64,000 nt of DNA from G963677085 sp963677085 (GCA_963677085.2 CAXXFH010000004.1:1798001-1862000); one strand, 5' to 3'. Positions 37,659-47,144 are shown, counted from the stretch's first letter. The notes: a model not told the origin generated them from the letters alone. Numbers and translations are program-made.

Positions 37659-40600
37659 CTACCAAAGCTTCTTCGGCAACAGGCCGCGCACGCGGTCGAA
37701 GAAGCCGGTGCGCGACGGGGTGTCGGTTTCGGCGGCCGGCGCTAGATCGCGACGGGTGCCGACCATTGGCGTGTTGTCCATCCGCAAGGGCACGTGCGTT
37801 TCCAGGAATCGCGGCCAGTAACCGTCGAGCAAACGCATGCAATCGGTCACTTGGCCTTTTTGCAGCGTAACATGTGCCAAGGTAATCAGCTTGGTCAGCT
37901 CGGTCACTTCGTTATGAGTGAAGCGAAGTTCAGAGAGCTGGACGTCGTCGACCCAGACCTCGCCCTCGCCCATCATGTCGAAACGTACCGACAATTGGCT
38001 GAGCCCCTCCAGCGGAAGATCGTCGACCTGGAACACGTACTCGGCCCATTGCGTGCCGAGTGGCACGGCGCCGGCAGCGCCGTTTGGCATGCCGCCGACG
38101 GGTGCGAAACGATAGTAGGTCTTGTCGGCCAGCCGCCCCTCGATGGCCAGATAAAGCGGCGGCTGTTTCTTCGCGTCGGCCACGCGAAGCCACACCGACA
38201 TCGACAGTCGTCCGGTGGCTGGCGGTGTGAATGGCCGGCTTACCAGACAGGCGACCGGGCCGGTACTTTTGATTCGGGCCGAGGCTTCACCGCTACGTTT
38301 GACTTGGCGATCCACGACCACCTGCACGCCCGCACGTTGGGTAATGGCCCACTCGGGCAACTCGCGGTCGTCAACCGGCGTCCGCTCAAAACTGGGATTG
38401 CTCAACACGGTGAGCACCGGCGGGGCATTGCGAAGCATGGCCGCTCGGGTACCCAATTCCCGAATTCGCTTGTTGAGCACCTCTTGAACCGCCCCGGGCA
38501 AGGTCACTTGGGGTCGCACAAGATGGACTCCCGGCTGCGAAAGACGCACGGCCACAAGGTCGTAAGGTTCCAGGTCAACAGTCCAGGACGTGCCGTTGAC
38601 GTCGCGCCACAAGGGAGCAACCTGGCGCTGGCCGGTAAGTTCTTCCAGCCGGGTGCCCGGAGCAGCCGCCATGCGTACCTGTGCCCTCACGGCAAACGGG
38701 GCATCGTTCACGGCGTATACATAGGTCTGACCGCCCGAGGTGACATAGCGAAAAGTCACCGGTTGAGTAGACGGGCGTTGGTTGTTTTCCTCGATATCCT
38801 GAAAACGCTTCGCCGGCAGGCTCCGATAGGCCGTTATGATCGTGCGCAATTCATCTTCCTGGCCCAAGGGCAGTAGCCAGCCGCCATCGAGCATCACCTG
38901 CGAATCCAGTGAAGCGACGCTGTGGACAAACCGCCGACGATTCTCGCTGCTCGAGGGCGACACCTGGCTGACCAGTTCGGTATAGCTGGGCTTGAAAGGA
39001 CTGACCTCGTCGAACGAGCGCACTCGCGTTTGCTGCGGGGGATGATAGAACAAGCTTCCCGTGACGGGCAAACGTCGGAAGTACTCGTCGACATCGGGCA
39101 TCTGCTGTACTTCCAAGCTGGCCGCCAAGGCGGCCAAGTCGGCCGAAGACACCACCGTTTCCGGCCGCAACAGGACCAGGTTGGGTATACCTTGATAGTG
39201 GCGAGCGTCGACCCCCACCTCAAGCAGGGCCTCGGCAATCGTCGACCGGCGTCTCAAGGCCGGCCGCAAACGGCTCTGCGACTCGTGCCCACCCAAGGCC
39301 CGAACGCCGGCCAGATAGAGTGGGGCTCCATCCCGCGCCCGGTTCAGCTCCTCGCGTACCTGACGATAAAACCGCGCCAACTCGGTCGCCCGCCACTGAA
39401 GCCACGCTTGGCGATACTCGCCGTCGAGCAGAGCCGCGCGTTGCGCGAATCGCTTGGGGCCCTCCTTCGGCAAATCGAGATGGTATTCGTGCGCGAATTG
39501 GGCAACCGTTTGGTCGTCCATCCCCCAACCGGCTCCCGGCAAAATGGCGTAGCCGTCGGCAGAAAGCTGAATCGCCAGCCCGGCAAACGACGGGTGATGG
39601 GCGTATCGACTTGCCACCTCCCGCACGACCGTAAGCATTGCCTCCTGAACGCGAGGATGCAGCACATTGTAGTAGGGCGCCAATCCACGACGTGTCGGAT
39701 TGACCTGGCACCACGTCTTCCCCTCCGGTCCGACCCACTCAATACCGTCGGCCTCGGCGCCATGCTGACGGCGAATCACTTCGAGCTCGGGCAGCGGCGC
39801 CGCAAACTGGAGTGTCGGCACCAATCGAAGCTTCTCCCGATCGAACAGCCGAAAGAGCATTTCCAACACATCCTTACGGATCGGGTCCTGCCCCAGCGTG
39901 AGAAAGGCGCCCGTATCGTGACGCGGCGTGGGCTGCACGACTTCACTCGGGTAAATCGCGCTGCCATCGGCCAACACGGTCAGCATGGCCCCGTTGTAGC
40001 CGGTATAGTGCAGATACTCGACCAGCCGGGATCCGCCCTGATGAAAGGTTCGCCAATCGTCTAGGCTGCGTCCCACCCAGGCGCCGGCCGAACCGTCAGC
40101 CCCAAAGTTCTCGGGAAACAGCGGACGGTCGAAGTAGGCGGCAACCAAACGCCCTTGGCTGTCCGGGGCTTTCGATGAAGCGGCCGGCAGGTGCTCCCAA
40201 CCGGCCAGCACACGAATCTTCCCAAACACGGCCGGTGCCTGGTCGCCACGATTGGCCAGCAAAACCATCGGTTGTTCGGTACGAGGCCAAAACACGATTC
40301 GATGCCGCAACCACCGCGGCGACTGCTCCGCAACGGTCGACGTCATCTGATTGTCGACCCCCGAGTCGAGACCGATTGGCATCAACCCGCCCGCAACATT
40401 GGGCTCCAAAACGCTAATGGCTAGCGTCTGTTGAACGTCGCTGGGATATTCCACTTCGAGCACGTGCGGTTTGCCCGGCGCGTCGATCGGCAAGGGGTAG
40501 GCCTGCCAACTGACGTCGGGCGACTGGGCGTTGGGATTCAACTGTACGAGTTCGCCCAAGGTGTGCGTCCGGACACTGGTCATGCCATTGCCAAACGGCT

Positions 40601-41645
40601 CCCTGGGAACCTTCAGCAGTTGCCCCAGTTTGGGAAATTGCGGGAGTTTGTCTAATCCCAGCTTCTCTTTCCACCGTGGGCTGGCCGGGTCGATCTCCAC
40701 GACCGGCTGCAACTGGCTCGCCCTGGCCGAGCGTGCCACCGCGTTTTCGCCGACCACCACCAATTGAAGGCGGCGTTCGGCGATCGGCCGTTTGAGATTC
40801 AACGGACGCAACGGCTGACGCAAAGCATCAGGCAATCCGAGCTGACTCGGATTGTTCACGACGATCGCCAGGTCGAACACACCCTCGGTCGAGGGCAGCG
40901 TGATGTTCAGCGGAATCTCCACCCCATCGGCAGCCGTTGCCTGGTGCGACGAACTCATCAACTCCCGGCCGTCGTCCAAGCTCAACAGCTTAACGTCGAT
41001 ATTCAGCTTCGTACCCGGTTTAACCTTCAGCAACCGCGGCTGCACGTGAAGCGCGAATTCTTCCTCCGGTGCAAACACGAGCGAGTCCCGCGCAAAACGC
41101 ACGGCCAGACTGTCGCCCGGTGCGCGATGGATCAACAAGCGATTGCCCCGAGAATCCAGCGGCTTATCGACATAGCCGTCGAACAACTCTTGGAGTGGTA
41201 TGTCCAGTTCCACCGCGCGATCCGGTTCATCGGCCGGCACTAGGCGAATCTGCAGTTGGCTGTCGGCCGGGGCGTTTACTTCCACTTCGACGGCGTCGTA
41301 GCTTCGGGCGCTTCGCTGGCGGATGAGAAGCTGGCTACCGCCCGTATCCGAGGCGTCGTCGACCCACATCGAACCCGGCTCATCGGCCTCGATTCCCAAC
41401 GGTCTCGGGTCGCTGAGCGTTCCCCGCGACACGGTCACCGAGCCGTCCCAGAGCCGTGCCTGTCCACCGCCGAAGGCAATGCGAATTCGTTGGGCGAAGA
41501 CTGAAGAGGTCGTAGCGCTACCCAGCAGCACACTGAGCACGAGCCCCAGCATCGGCGCGCACCAGCGGCCGCGCCTAACCGCGTGAAGCCACGCAGTCGC
41601 GGACGACACCCGAAGCGATGTTGTCGGACCTCCCTGTCCGATCAT
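37659..41645 (-). CDS. Large secreted protein with glycoside hydrolase-like barrel, 1328 aa
   Basis: Not assigned to a named family. The N-terminus (MIGQGGPTTS...) has a basic stretch before a hydrophobic core MLGLVLSVLLGSATTSSVFAQ, a long Sec signal. The next 450 residues are beta-rich. Residues about 500-900 look like a TIM barrel of the family-10/GHL10 or GH42 type: LVEYLHYTGYNGAMLTVL, RLVPTLQFAAPLPELEVI, YYNVLHPRVQEAMLTVVREV and SRYAHHPSFAGLAIQLSADG. Near residues 1120-1270 a carbohydrate-binding-like jelly roll is suggested by SNPSFERTPVDD and GEVWVDDVQLSELRF. Catalytic acids could not be fixed. Located between the sulfatase-fold gene and the diguanylate cyclase, so a role in processing surface polysaccharide is a fair guess, not shown. 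Confidence 0.7.
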   Translation of the reverse strand: MIGQGGPTTSLRVSSATAWLHAVRRGRWCAPMLGLVLSVLLGSATTSSVFAQRIRIAFGGGQARLWDGSVTVSRGTLSDPRPLGIEADEPGSMWVDDASDTGGSQLLIRQRSARSYDAVEVEVNAPADSQLQIRLVPADEPDRAVELDIPLQELFDGYVDKPLDSRGNRLLIHRAPGDSLAVRFARDSLVFAPEEEFALHVQPRLLKVKPGTKLNIDVKLLSLDDGRELMSSSHQATAADGVEIPLNITLPSTEGVFDLAIVVNNPSQLGLPDALRQPLRPLNLKRPIAERRLQLVVVGENAVARSARASQLQPVVEIDPASPRWKEKLGLDKLPQFPKLGQLLKVPREPFGNGMTSVRTHTLGELVQLNPNAQSPDVSWQAYPLPIDAPGKPHVLEVEYPSDVQQTLAISVLEPNVAGGLMPIGLDSGVDNQMTSTVAEQSPRWLRHRIVFWPRTEQPMVLLANRGDQAPAVFGKIRVLAGWEHLPAASSKAPDSQGRLVAAYFDRPLFPENFGADGSAGAWVGRSLDDWRTFHQGGSRLVEYLHYTGYNGAMLTVLADGSAIYPSEVVQPTPRHDTGAFLTLGQDPIRKDVLEMLFRLFDREKLRLVPTLQFAAPLPELEVIRRQHGAEADGIEWVGPEGKTWCQVNPTRRGLAPYYNVLHPRVQEAMLTVVREVASRYAHHPSFAGLAIQLSADGYAILPGAGWGMDDQTVAQFAHEYHLDLPKEGPKRFAQRAALLDGEYRQAWLQWRATELARFYRQVREELNRARDGAPLYLAGVRALGGHESQSRLRPALRRRSTIAEALLEVGVDARHYQGIPNLVLLRPETVVSSADLAALAASLEVQQMPDVDEYFRRLPVTGSLFYHPPQQTRVRSFDEVSPFKPSYTELVSQVSPSSSENRRRFVHSVASLDSQVMLDGGWLLPLGQEDELRTIITAYRSLPAKRFQDIEENNQRPSTQPVTFRYVTSGGQTYVYAVNDAPFAVRAQVRMAAAPGTRLEELTGQRQVAPLWRDVNGTSWTVDLEPYDLVAVRLSQPGVHLVRPQVTLPGAVQEVLNKRIRELGTRAAMLRNAPPVLTVLSNPSFERTPVDDRELPEWAITQRAGVQVVVDRQVKRSGEASARIKSTGPVACLVSRPFTPPATGRLSMSVWLRVADAKKQPPLYLAIEGRLADKTYYRFAPVGGMPNGAAGAVPLGTQWAEYVFQVDDLPLEGLSQLSVRFDMMGEGEVWVDDVQLSELRFTHNEVTELTKLITLAHVTLQKGQVTDCMRLLDGYWPRFLETHVPLRMDNTPMVGTRRDLAPAAETDTPSRTGFFDRVRGLLPKKLW

Positions 41646-41921
41646 CGTCGGTCCAGTAAGTGCTAGGTGGTATCACACCAAACGAACATATCCATCGATA
41701 CCCTCGTGGCCCTGGGGCCATTGTCCGCTTGGTGTGGCTGGGTGGTAAAAGCGAAATCCGTCGGCTTCGAGTATCGAGCGGGGGATTATAGCGAGAACCA
41801 ATACCACCCGGCTAGGCCGGATCGACACGATTGTCGGGGCAAATACCCGAGCGCACCCCCATCCCGAACTAGCAACCCAGGAAAGTTAGCAAAAATACAC
41901 AAACCAGGGTCTGGCTTGTCC

Positions 41922-42095
41922 AAAAGCGGAAAGCGGAGAGCGGGAAGCTGAAGGCGGCTGGATTCCCGTTTTGAATGGTCGTGCTGAACAGCCTCGTCGA
42001 GTGGTTGCTCAGTAGATCAGTCGAAACGACTGCATCTACCGGGGACGAACGGCCAAGCGACTCCTTCCGCTCTCCGCTTTCTGCTTTCCGCTTTC
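41922..42095. repeat. Inverted repeat pair, AAAGCGGAAAGCGGAGAGCG type
   Basis: A purine-rich arm at 41922-41946 and its pyrimidine-rich complement at 42063-42095 (with ...CTCTCCGCTTTCTGCTTTCC...) enclose about 115 bp; the right arm has an extra 9-10 base unit. The enclosed sequence codes for nothing recognisable. The 453-bp gap 41646-42098 around it has no other feature. Confidence 0.65.
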
Positions 42096-42098
42096 GGC

Positions 42099-43328
42099 TC
42101 ACTCCAACCCATGCAGCAGCACGTCGCTAAGCGGTGGCAGATCGCGTGTCGAACCTGAGCGGAGCGCCTGATCGAATTGCAGCAGCGCGTCTTGCAGGCA
42201 TTCAACGACCTCCGGGCAGCGGTCGGCCACGTTGTTCACCTCCCAACGGTCGTCGGGCTTGGCGAACAGCGCCGGCTGTTGGAGGCCGGACTGCGATGGG
42301 TTGGCCAGGTACCAGGCCGGCGTGCCAATAGCCTTCTCGTCGCCCAATCCGGCAACACACACCCGATCTCGCAGAAAAGTCTCTGGGGTGCGTAACAGGG
42401 ACAATAGATTGACGGCCGTGGGCGTCGACGCGACGGAGTCGATTCCATAGTAGTTCAGGAGAGTCGCCCAAAGATCGGCCGGCTCGACAAGCATACGGCT
42501 CCGGGCGGCCGCGCCTTCGAGGTCGGGCGTGCGCAACAACAACGGCACGTGAACCAATTCGCTATACAACGCGGCGTCGCAGGCGCCGACGCGGCGATGC
42601 TCGCCCAGCGGGAACCCGCGCGAACCGGTAAGCACCAGCAGCGTTTCCAGGCCGGCGGAAGCCCCGTCGAGAAACTCGAGCAAAGCCCCGCAGCAGGTAT
42701 CCAGCAACGATACCTGCCCGGCGTAGGCCTGGGTATACGCCAAGGCCTGATCGGGGTCGGCATCTTCGGCCAACATCAGATTGGGTACCTCGCCCCGGGC
42801 CGACAGTTCGGGATCGCCCTCTTCCCAGTACTTCCGGCGAAACTCCATCGGCGCATCCCAAAGCGTTCCCAAGCTGGCAAGATGACACCAGACGAAGAAT
42901 GGCTGGCGGACCGATTCGAGCCACTCGATTACTTGCACGAAACACTGCGCGAGATGCGTCTGTTCGAGTTGCTCCGCTACGGCGAACTCCCAGGGAGGAT
43001 CGATGTCGATGACTTCGTCGAAATCGCCCACCACCGGTTGCGCGGCCACCGTGCGATCGTCGGTGACCAACACGGTGCGGATGCCCTTGTCGCGCAGCAA
43101 CCCGGCTAGGGACGGGTGCTCGCTGGGCAACTCGGGAGCCATGGCGTGCCAACCGTGCCAATACGAACGATACAAGCGTTCAAGCGAAGGGCTGTCGATC
43201 AACGCCCGATCAAACACAAACGACTGGCAGGCCAACCGGTCCAGCGAGGGCGTATCGATCCACGTATTCCCGTAAGCTCCCAGATGGCCCGCGTTCCAGC
43301 GGTCGATAACCAAACAAATCGCGTTCAT
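42099..43328 (-). CDS. Sulfatase-fold protein lacking the catalytic motifs
   Basis: A 409-aa member of the alkaline phosphatase/sulfatase superfamily without a signal peptide. The overall frame is kept: ICLVIDRWNAGHLGAYGN at the N-terminus (where sulfatases have ...DDLR...LGCYGN), TPSLDRLACQSFVFDRAL, LLVLTGSRGFPLGEHRRVG and ELVHVPLLLRTPD. But the formylglycine motif C/S-x-P-x-R is absent (here IDSPSLERLYRSYWHG), one of the two N-terminal Asp ligands is Arg, and the Asp-His metal ligands of the usual TSDHG are Ser-Arg (TGSRG). It should therefore not be a working sulfatase. It follows the WecG/TagA gene by 103 bp on the same strand. The gene is intact, so it is a retained non-classical protein, perhaps a binding or regulatory one. 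Confidence 0.8.
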   Translation of the reverse strand: MNAICLVIDRWNAGHLGAYGNTWIDTPSLDRLACQSFVFDRALIDSPSLERLYRSYWHGWHAMAPELPSEHPSLAGLLRDKGIRTVLVTDDRTVAAQPVVGDFDEVIDIDPPWEFAVAEQLEQTHLAQCFVQVIEWLESVRQPFFVWCHLASLGTLWDAPMEFRRKYWEEGDPELSARGEVPNLMLAEDADPDQALAYTQAYAGQVSLLDTCCGALLEFLDGASAGLETLLVLTGSRGFPLGEHRRVGACDAALYSELVHVPLLLRTPDLEGAAARSRMLVEPADLWATLLNYYGIDSVASTPTAVNLLSLLRTPETFLRDRVCVAGLGDEKAIGTPAWYLANPSQSGLQQPALFAKPDDRWEVNNVADRCPEVVECLQDALLQFDQALRSGSTRDLPPLSDVLLHGLE

Positions 43329-43431
43329 ACGGCGATTTTAGCGGAGGGAGTGGACAGTGGATAGTGGCCTGAGAATGGTGGATTGTGGGAAGATCGCAGC
43401 AAAGCTGCCGCTCGCGGCTTCGCCGGCCCAA

Positions 43432-44307
43432 TCAGGCGTCATCCAATCGCACGCCCTGCCGCAGACGCTCTGCCACAATCCGCGCGAGAAACAGCGGATT
43501 GCCAACCAAATAGCGATGGGCCTTGTCACGTGGTTGCTGCCAAAGTCGCCAGAGCCACTCGTGGCCGGCGCGTCGCAACCAGTCTGGTGCCCGAGAGACG
43601 TTCTCGGCCCAATAGTCGTAGAGGCCCCCGATTCCCAGGCAAACCGGCACACGAAGCGCCTCGCGATGCTCGGCAATCCAGCGTTCCTGCCGCGGATTGC
43701 CCATGCCCACCAGCAGCACGTCGGGCCGACTCGCGTTGATCTGTTCGATGGCACGCTCGGTCGTTGCCGCATTGCTGAGGTAACCGTGGTGATAGCCGGC
43801 CTGCACCCAGCCGGGCCACTTCTCGCGAGCCACGGCAGCGGCGCGGGTTACGGTGGCCTCGTCGGCGCCCAGCATGAAATAGCGATAGTCCTTGCCCGCG
43901 GTTGCCTCGAACAACGCCGGCACCAGATCGGTTCCCACGAGATTCGCCTGCATGCGAATGCCGCCGAGTCGTGCGGCCCAGCGTACGCCCGTCCCATCGC
44001 CGAATACGTAGTCGGCCGAGTTAAGCACGCGACGATACGCCCGATCGGCCGTCGCCAGGTTGAGCGTGTGGGCGTTGACGAAATAGATGCTGTGCGTCTT
44101 GCCTTCGTCGGCGAGAATCTTCTGCTCGATCAGCTCGATGGCCCTGGCTCGGGTGATGTTCGCGATCCGAACACCGAGAATCGCGACTTCTTCGTCCGGC
44201 AGCGCGGGTGGCTGCGGCGACTGAATTTCCGGCGTTGGAACCAACACCGGCGCAACCACCAAGGGCGCATCCAATGCCGGCGAATTGAAGAAATCAGTAT
44301 CGGGCAT
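43432..44307 (-). CDS. WecG/TagA/CpsF-family glycosyltransferase
   Basis: A 291-aa GT26 enzyme that adds ManNAc-type sugars to an undecaprenyl-linked primer at the cytoplasmic face. An N-terminal Pro-rich extension of about 45 residues precedes the domain. The domain has AILGVRIANITRARAIELIE, SIYFVNAHTLNLATADRAY (with the conserved N-A/T-H), DYVFGDGTGVRWAARLGG with the catalytic-type Asp, FMLGADEATVTRAAA, and LLVGMGNPRQERWIAEH, followed by GGLYDYWAENVSRAPDWLRRAG. Downstream of the sugar-phosphate transferase gene by 75 bp in the same direction, consistent with priming and second-sugar addition in a single polysaccharide pathway. Confidence 0.92.
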   Translation of the reverse strand: MPDTDFFNSPALDAPLVVAPVLVPTPEIQSPQPPALPDEEVAILGVRIANITRARAIELIEQKILADEGKTHSIYFVNAHTLNLATADRAYRRVLNSADYVFGDGTGVRWAARLGGIRMQANLVGTDLVPALFEATAGKDYRYFMLGADEATVTRAAAVAREKWPGWVQAGYHHGYLSNAATTERAIEQINASRPDVLLVGMGNPRQERWIAEHREALRVPVCLGIGGLYDYWAENVSRAPDWLRRAGHEWLWRLWQQPRDKAHRYLVGNPLFLARIVAERLRQGVRLDDA

Positions 44308-44382
44308 TTGGAGAGTGATTGGTTGTCAGTTATTCGTAGTCAGTTTCCAGGGCCGCTTGCGGCGTCGCGTCCTCGCTTCTCA

Positions 44383-45222
44383 TCAATACGCCCCGCGACC
44401 GGTGACCACCGTTAGGGGTGTGCGCAACAGTAGCATAAAATCGGTCGTCAGGCTTTGTCGCTGGACGTACCAAATGTCCATACGGCACCAATCTTCGAAG
44501 CCAATTTCGCTACGACCGCTGACCTGCCACAGGCACGTCAGCCCAGGCATAACCTGCAACCGGCGACGGTGCCACGCCTTGAAACGAGCCACTTCGGCCA
44601 CCGGCAACGGTCGCGGTCCCACCAGCGCCATCTGACCGAAAAGCACGTTGAACAATTGGGGCGTTTCGTCGAGACTGGTTTTACGGAGAATGCGGCCAAT
44701 TCGGGTAATGCGGGGATCGCGACGGTTTTTGAAAATCGGGCCGTCCTTCTCGTTCTTCACCTCGTGCTTCAGTTGGTCGGCGTTGACGACCATCGTGCGA
44801 AATTTGGGCATCCAGAAAGAACGGCCCAGGTAACCGGCGCGACGTTGGAAATACAATGGTTTGCCGCGTGTGGTAACCATCAACACAAGGAAAACGACCA
44901 ACATCACCGGCCCCAGCACGCTCAGTAATGCCAGTGTGCCCAAGATATCGAGCAGGCGTTTGGCTACACGATACGCAGTCGTCGCATTGCCCGCCGGAGC
45001 GACGATCGGCTTGCCAGCTTTGAGGTTCTTGGCGGCCAGCGAAACGGTGGGACGAGAGATCGCACGAACCCGACGGCGTCGAGTGGGGGCATTGTGACTT
45101 GCTGTATTCGGTCGCGTGGCGTCGACGGGTCGCGGGAGAACTGCCGTGCCAGCCTTGTGACCGTCCATACCGAATTGCGGTTGTTCAAGAGTTGCCGTCG
45201 TTTGCTTGTAGCCGGTTACCAT
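44383..45222 (-). CDS. Undecaprenyl-phosphate sugar phosphotransferase (PglC/WcaJ catalytic domain)
   Basis: A 279-aa monotopic phosphoglycosyl transferase that loads the first sugar phosphate on undecaprenyl phosphate. After a 90-residue polar N-terminal region (rich in Arg and Thr) a re-entrant membrane helix is visible, RLLDILGTLALLSVLGPVML. Then the family motifs: GKPLYFQRRAGYLGRSFWMP and KFRTMVVNAD, RITRIGRILRKTSLDETPQL (the essential Asp-Glu pair), LFNVLFGQMALVGPRPLPVAE, and VMPGLTCLWQVSGR. It lacks the four-helix Wbap-type domain, so it is the short form. First gene of the pathway; upstream of the WecG-family gene. Confidence 0.94.
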   Translation of the reverse strand: MVTGYKQTTATLEQPQFGMDGHKAGTAVLPRPVDATRPNTASHNAPTRRRRVRAISRPTVSLAAKNLKAGKPIVAPAGNATTAYRVAKRLLDILGTLALLSVLGPVMLVVFLVLMVTTRGKPLYFQRRAGYLGRSFWMPKFRTMVVNADQLKHEVKNEKDGPIFKNRRDPRITRIGRILRKTSLDETPQLFNVLFGQMALVGPRPLPVAEVARFKAWHRRRLQVMPGLTCLWQVSGRSEIGFEDWCRMDIWYVQRQSLTTDFMLLLRTPLTVVTGRGAY

Positions 45223-45524
45223 CGTGACTTTTCCTCTCGTTCGGTGGTATGTCCGTCGTTTGCCCTACCGCCGAATGAAAAGCAAACCGCGCGCCGATAG
45301 CAAAAACTACCCACGGCAACAGGTGATCTGGCAGAGCAACTGCAAGCGAGAACGGGACTTATGTGCCCGTCACGCACGGCGGCGGCCACCCAGAGCCAGG
45401 GCGACAACATCCGAACGATGCCGAAAGGCAACACGAAGTCGAGGGAAAACACCGCGGGGTGTGAAAAAACGAAACGACACAGTGTTCTATCGCACCGTGT
45501 GTTCACGGCAAGTTGAATCGGCAC
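45223..45524. other. Gap upstream of the sugar phosphotransferase gene
   Basis: 302 bp; nothing recognisable, no repeat. Probably holds the promoter of the phosphotransferase-WecG unit. Confidence 0.6.
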
Positions 45525-46937
45525 TCACCGTGGGCTCAACGCGGGACTCGCCACCGCAACCGTGGTCGGTTCGCTCGTTGTGGCAACGTCCAATCCGGCC
45601 AGCGGCCGCAAGCTCATCGTCAGTCCAGCCAGGAAGAAGATCAGGACATTGTCGACTGTCGAGTAGCTCAGCTCGTGGAACGCCACTTGGGGAATGTACA
45701 CGGCCAACGCGCCAAGCATCAGCACCGCCTGCGACTTGGCCCAATCGGGCGTGTCGTCGTGGCGACAGATCTTGTAGCAGTTCCACCCCCACGCACTCAG
45801 GACGCCCAGATAAACCGCAAAACCGATCAAACCGGTTTCGGTGAGGATGCTCAGGAACATGTTGTGGTGTACAAACGGCCGGGTGGCTTCCAGATTCAGC
45901 GACGTGCCACGATCGGTCAGATACGGCAGCTTCTTCTCGGGAAACTGTCCAAAGCCCACGCCCAGCATCGGCCGGTCGAGGAACATCTGCCAGGAGATGT
46001 AAGCGAACGCCCCACGCAAGTCGACGCTTTTGCCCGTGTCTTCGGCGGATTGCTCGCGGTCGAAACTCTTCAGGCTATCCATCTTGGCGATGCCGACCAA
46101 CAGGGCACCGGCCACCATCGAGCTGACCACCAGCGGTCGCCACGCGCCGCGTAAAGTCAGCCCCAGGGCAACGACAAGCCCCAACCCGGTACCCATCCAA
46201 ACGCTACGGGTGTAGCTGTAGTAGATAGCGGCCAGCATCAGGGGCATCAGACAGAAGATTACCAACCGGCCTACGCGTCCGAAACGCCACTGCCAGAGCC
46301 AAAGAGCCAGCGTACAGATGCCCATGTAAAGGCCGTAGCTCACCGAATGACACATCGGCCCGCGAGCACGGCCGAAGTGAATGCCCACCGTGGGATCGGC
46401 GATGTACTTCGGGAAGACGGCCCACCACTGCCCGGTGATTTCTAGTATGCCGGTGGTCGCCAGGTATACACCCAGAACGGCCAAAAAGCCCTGGGCCATG
46501 GCCACTTCGCGCCGTCCGACCGACGCCTGCCGAGCCATCCAGTAGAGCATTACGGGAATCGTGTAGCCGGCAACTAGGCGGAAGATCGGATCGTACTTAT
46601 TGCCGGGCGCTGCCGCACTGGCAAACCACCCGCCATAAAACCCGCTGAAGACCAACACCCCCAAAAAGGCAACGACCAGGCCGTCGGCCCAACAAACCGG
46701 CTTGGGATCGGTGCGTCCGAAACGTCGTTGCACCAGATACGTAGCCAGCAGCACCAACAGCAACACCCGATCGATCGTCAGCGGGATCGGGCCCATGTCG
46801 AAGCTGGCGAAGTGGTGGCCCAAACAAACGGCCGTCAACAGAAACCCCAGACAACCGGCAACGACCGATCCCCGAAGCATGAACAACGTGCCCCAGATAA
46901 ACCCAGCAATGGCAGCGATGGCGATGATGGCGGTCAT
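45525..46937 (-). CDS. O-antigen ligase/polymerase-like membrane protein (Wzy/WaaL type)
   Basis: A 470-aa integral membrane protein with about 11-12 hydrophobic segments. The ATG at 46937 (MTAIIAIAAIAGFIWGTLF) is chosen since the frame to 47054 would add a polar leader; no good ribosome site is visible. Family traits are the long periplasmic loop before the last helices with SWQMFLDRPMLGVGFGQFPE and THVVLRD-like ETRPFVHHNMFLSILTETGL (the H-N-x-F/Y-L motif is typical of ligases and exopolysaccharide polymerases), and RSVWMGTGLGLVVAL. It would polymerise or transfer undecaprenyl-linked repeat units on the periplasmic side. In an exopolysaccharide setting polymerase is the more likely function than lipid A ligase. 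Confidence 0.85.
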   Translation of the reverse strand: MTAIIAIAAIAGFIWGTLFMLRGSVVAGCLGFLLTAVCLGHHFASFDMGPIPLTIDRVLLLVLLATYLVQRRFGRTDPKPVCWADGLVVAFLGVLVFSGFYGGWFASAAAPGNKYDPIFRLVAGYTIPVMLYWMARQASVGRREVAMAQGFLAVLGVYLATTGILEITGQWWAVFPKYIADPTVGIHFGRARGPMCHSVSYGLYMGICTLALWLWQWRFGRVGRLVIFCLMPLMLAAIYYSYTRSVWMGTGLGLVVALGLTLRGAWRPLVVSSMVAGALLVGIAKMDSLKSFDREQSAEDTGKSVDLRGAFAYISWQMFLDRPMLGVGFGQFPEKKLPYLTDRGTSLNLEATRPFVHHNMFLSILTETGLIGFAVYLGVLSAWGWNCYKICRHDDTPDWAKSQAVLMLGALAVYIPQVAFHELSYSTVDNVLIFFLAGLTMSLRPLAGLDVATTSEPTTVAVASPALSPR

Positions 46938-47075
46938 TTGCGGGGGTAAGGGGTTAGGGACTGGAAACTGGGAATTTTTCCTGGTTCCCACGCTTTGCGT
47001 GGGAACCCAAGGTCGGACGCTTTGCGTCAGCCCCGGGAGATCGCTCGGCGGCAATCGCTATCGCCCCACTGCAAC

Positions 47076-47098
47076 ATGCCCACGTTTCTCGTGGGCAT
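47076..47098. repeat. Palindrome ATGCCCACG..CGTGGGCAT (family B variant)
   Basis: Arms ATGCCCACG and CGTGGGCAT around TTTCT, between the Wzz-like and polymerase genes. A GGTTCCCACGCTTTGCGTGG palindrome lies about 95 bp before it, near 46983. Confidence 0.65.
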
Positions 47099-47122
47099 GG
47101 CAGCGGACGTTCCTTATCAAGG

Positions 47123-47144
47123 CGTGGTCGCTTCAGCGACCACG
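47123..47144. repeat. Hairpin CGTGGTCGC-TTCA-GCGACCACG
   Basis: Perfect 9-bp stem 20 bp beyond the stop codon of the Wzz-like gene; relative of 11811-11832. May act as an end-of-transcript hairpin but has no T-run. Confidence 0.65.

Noticed and set aside
42099..43328. Functional arylsulfatase
   Set aside because: The formylglycine motif and several metal ligands are absent.
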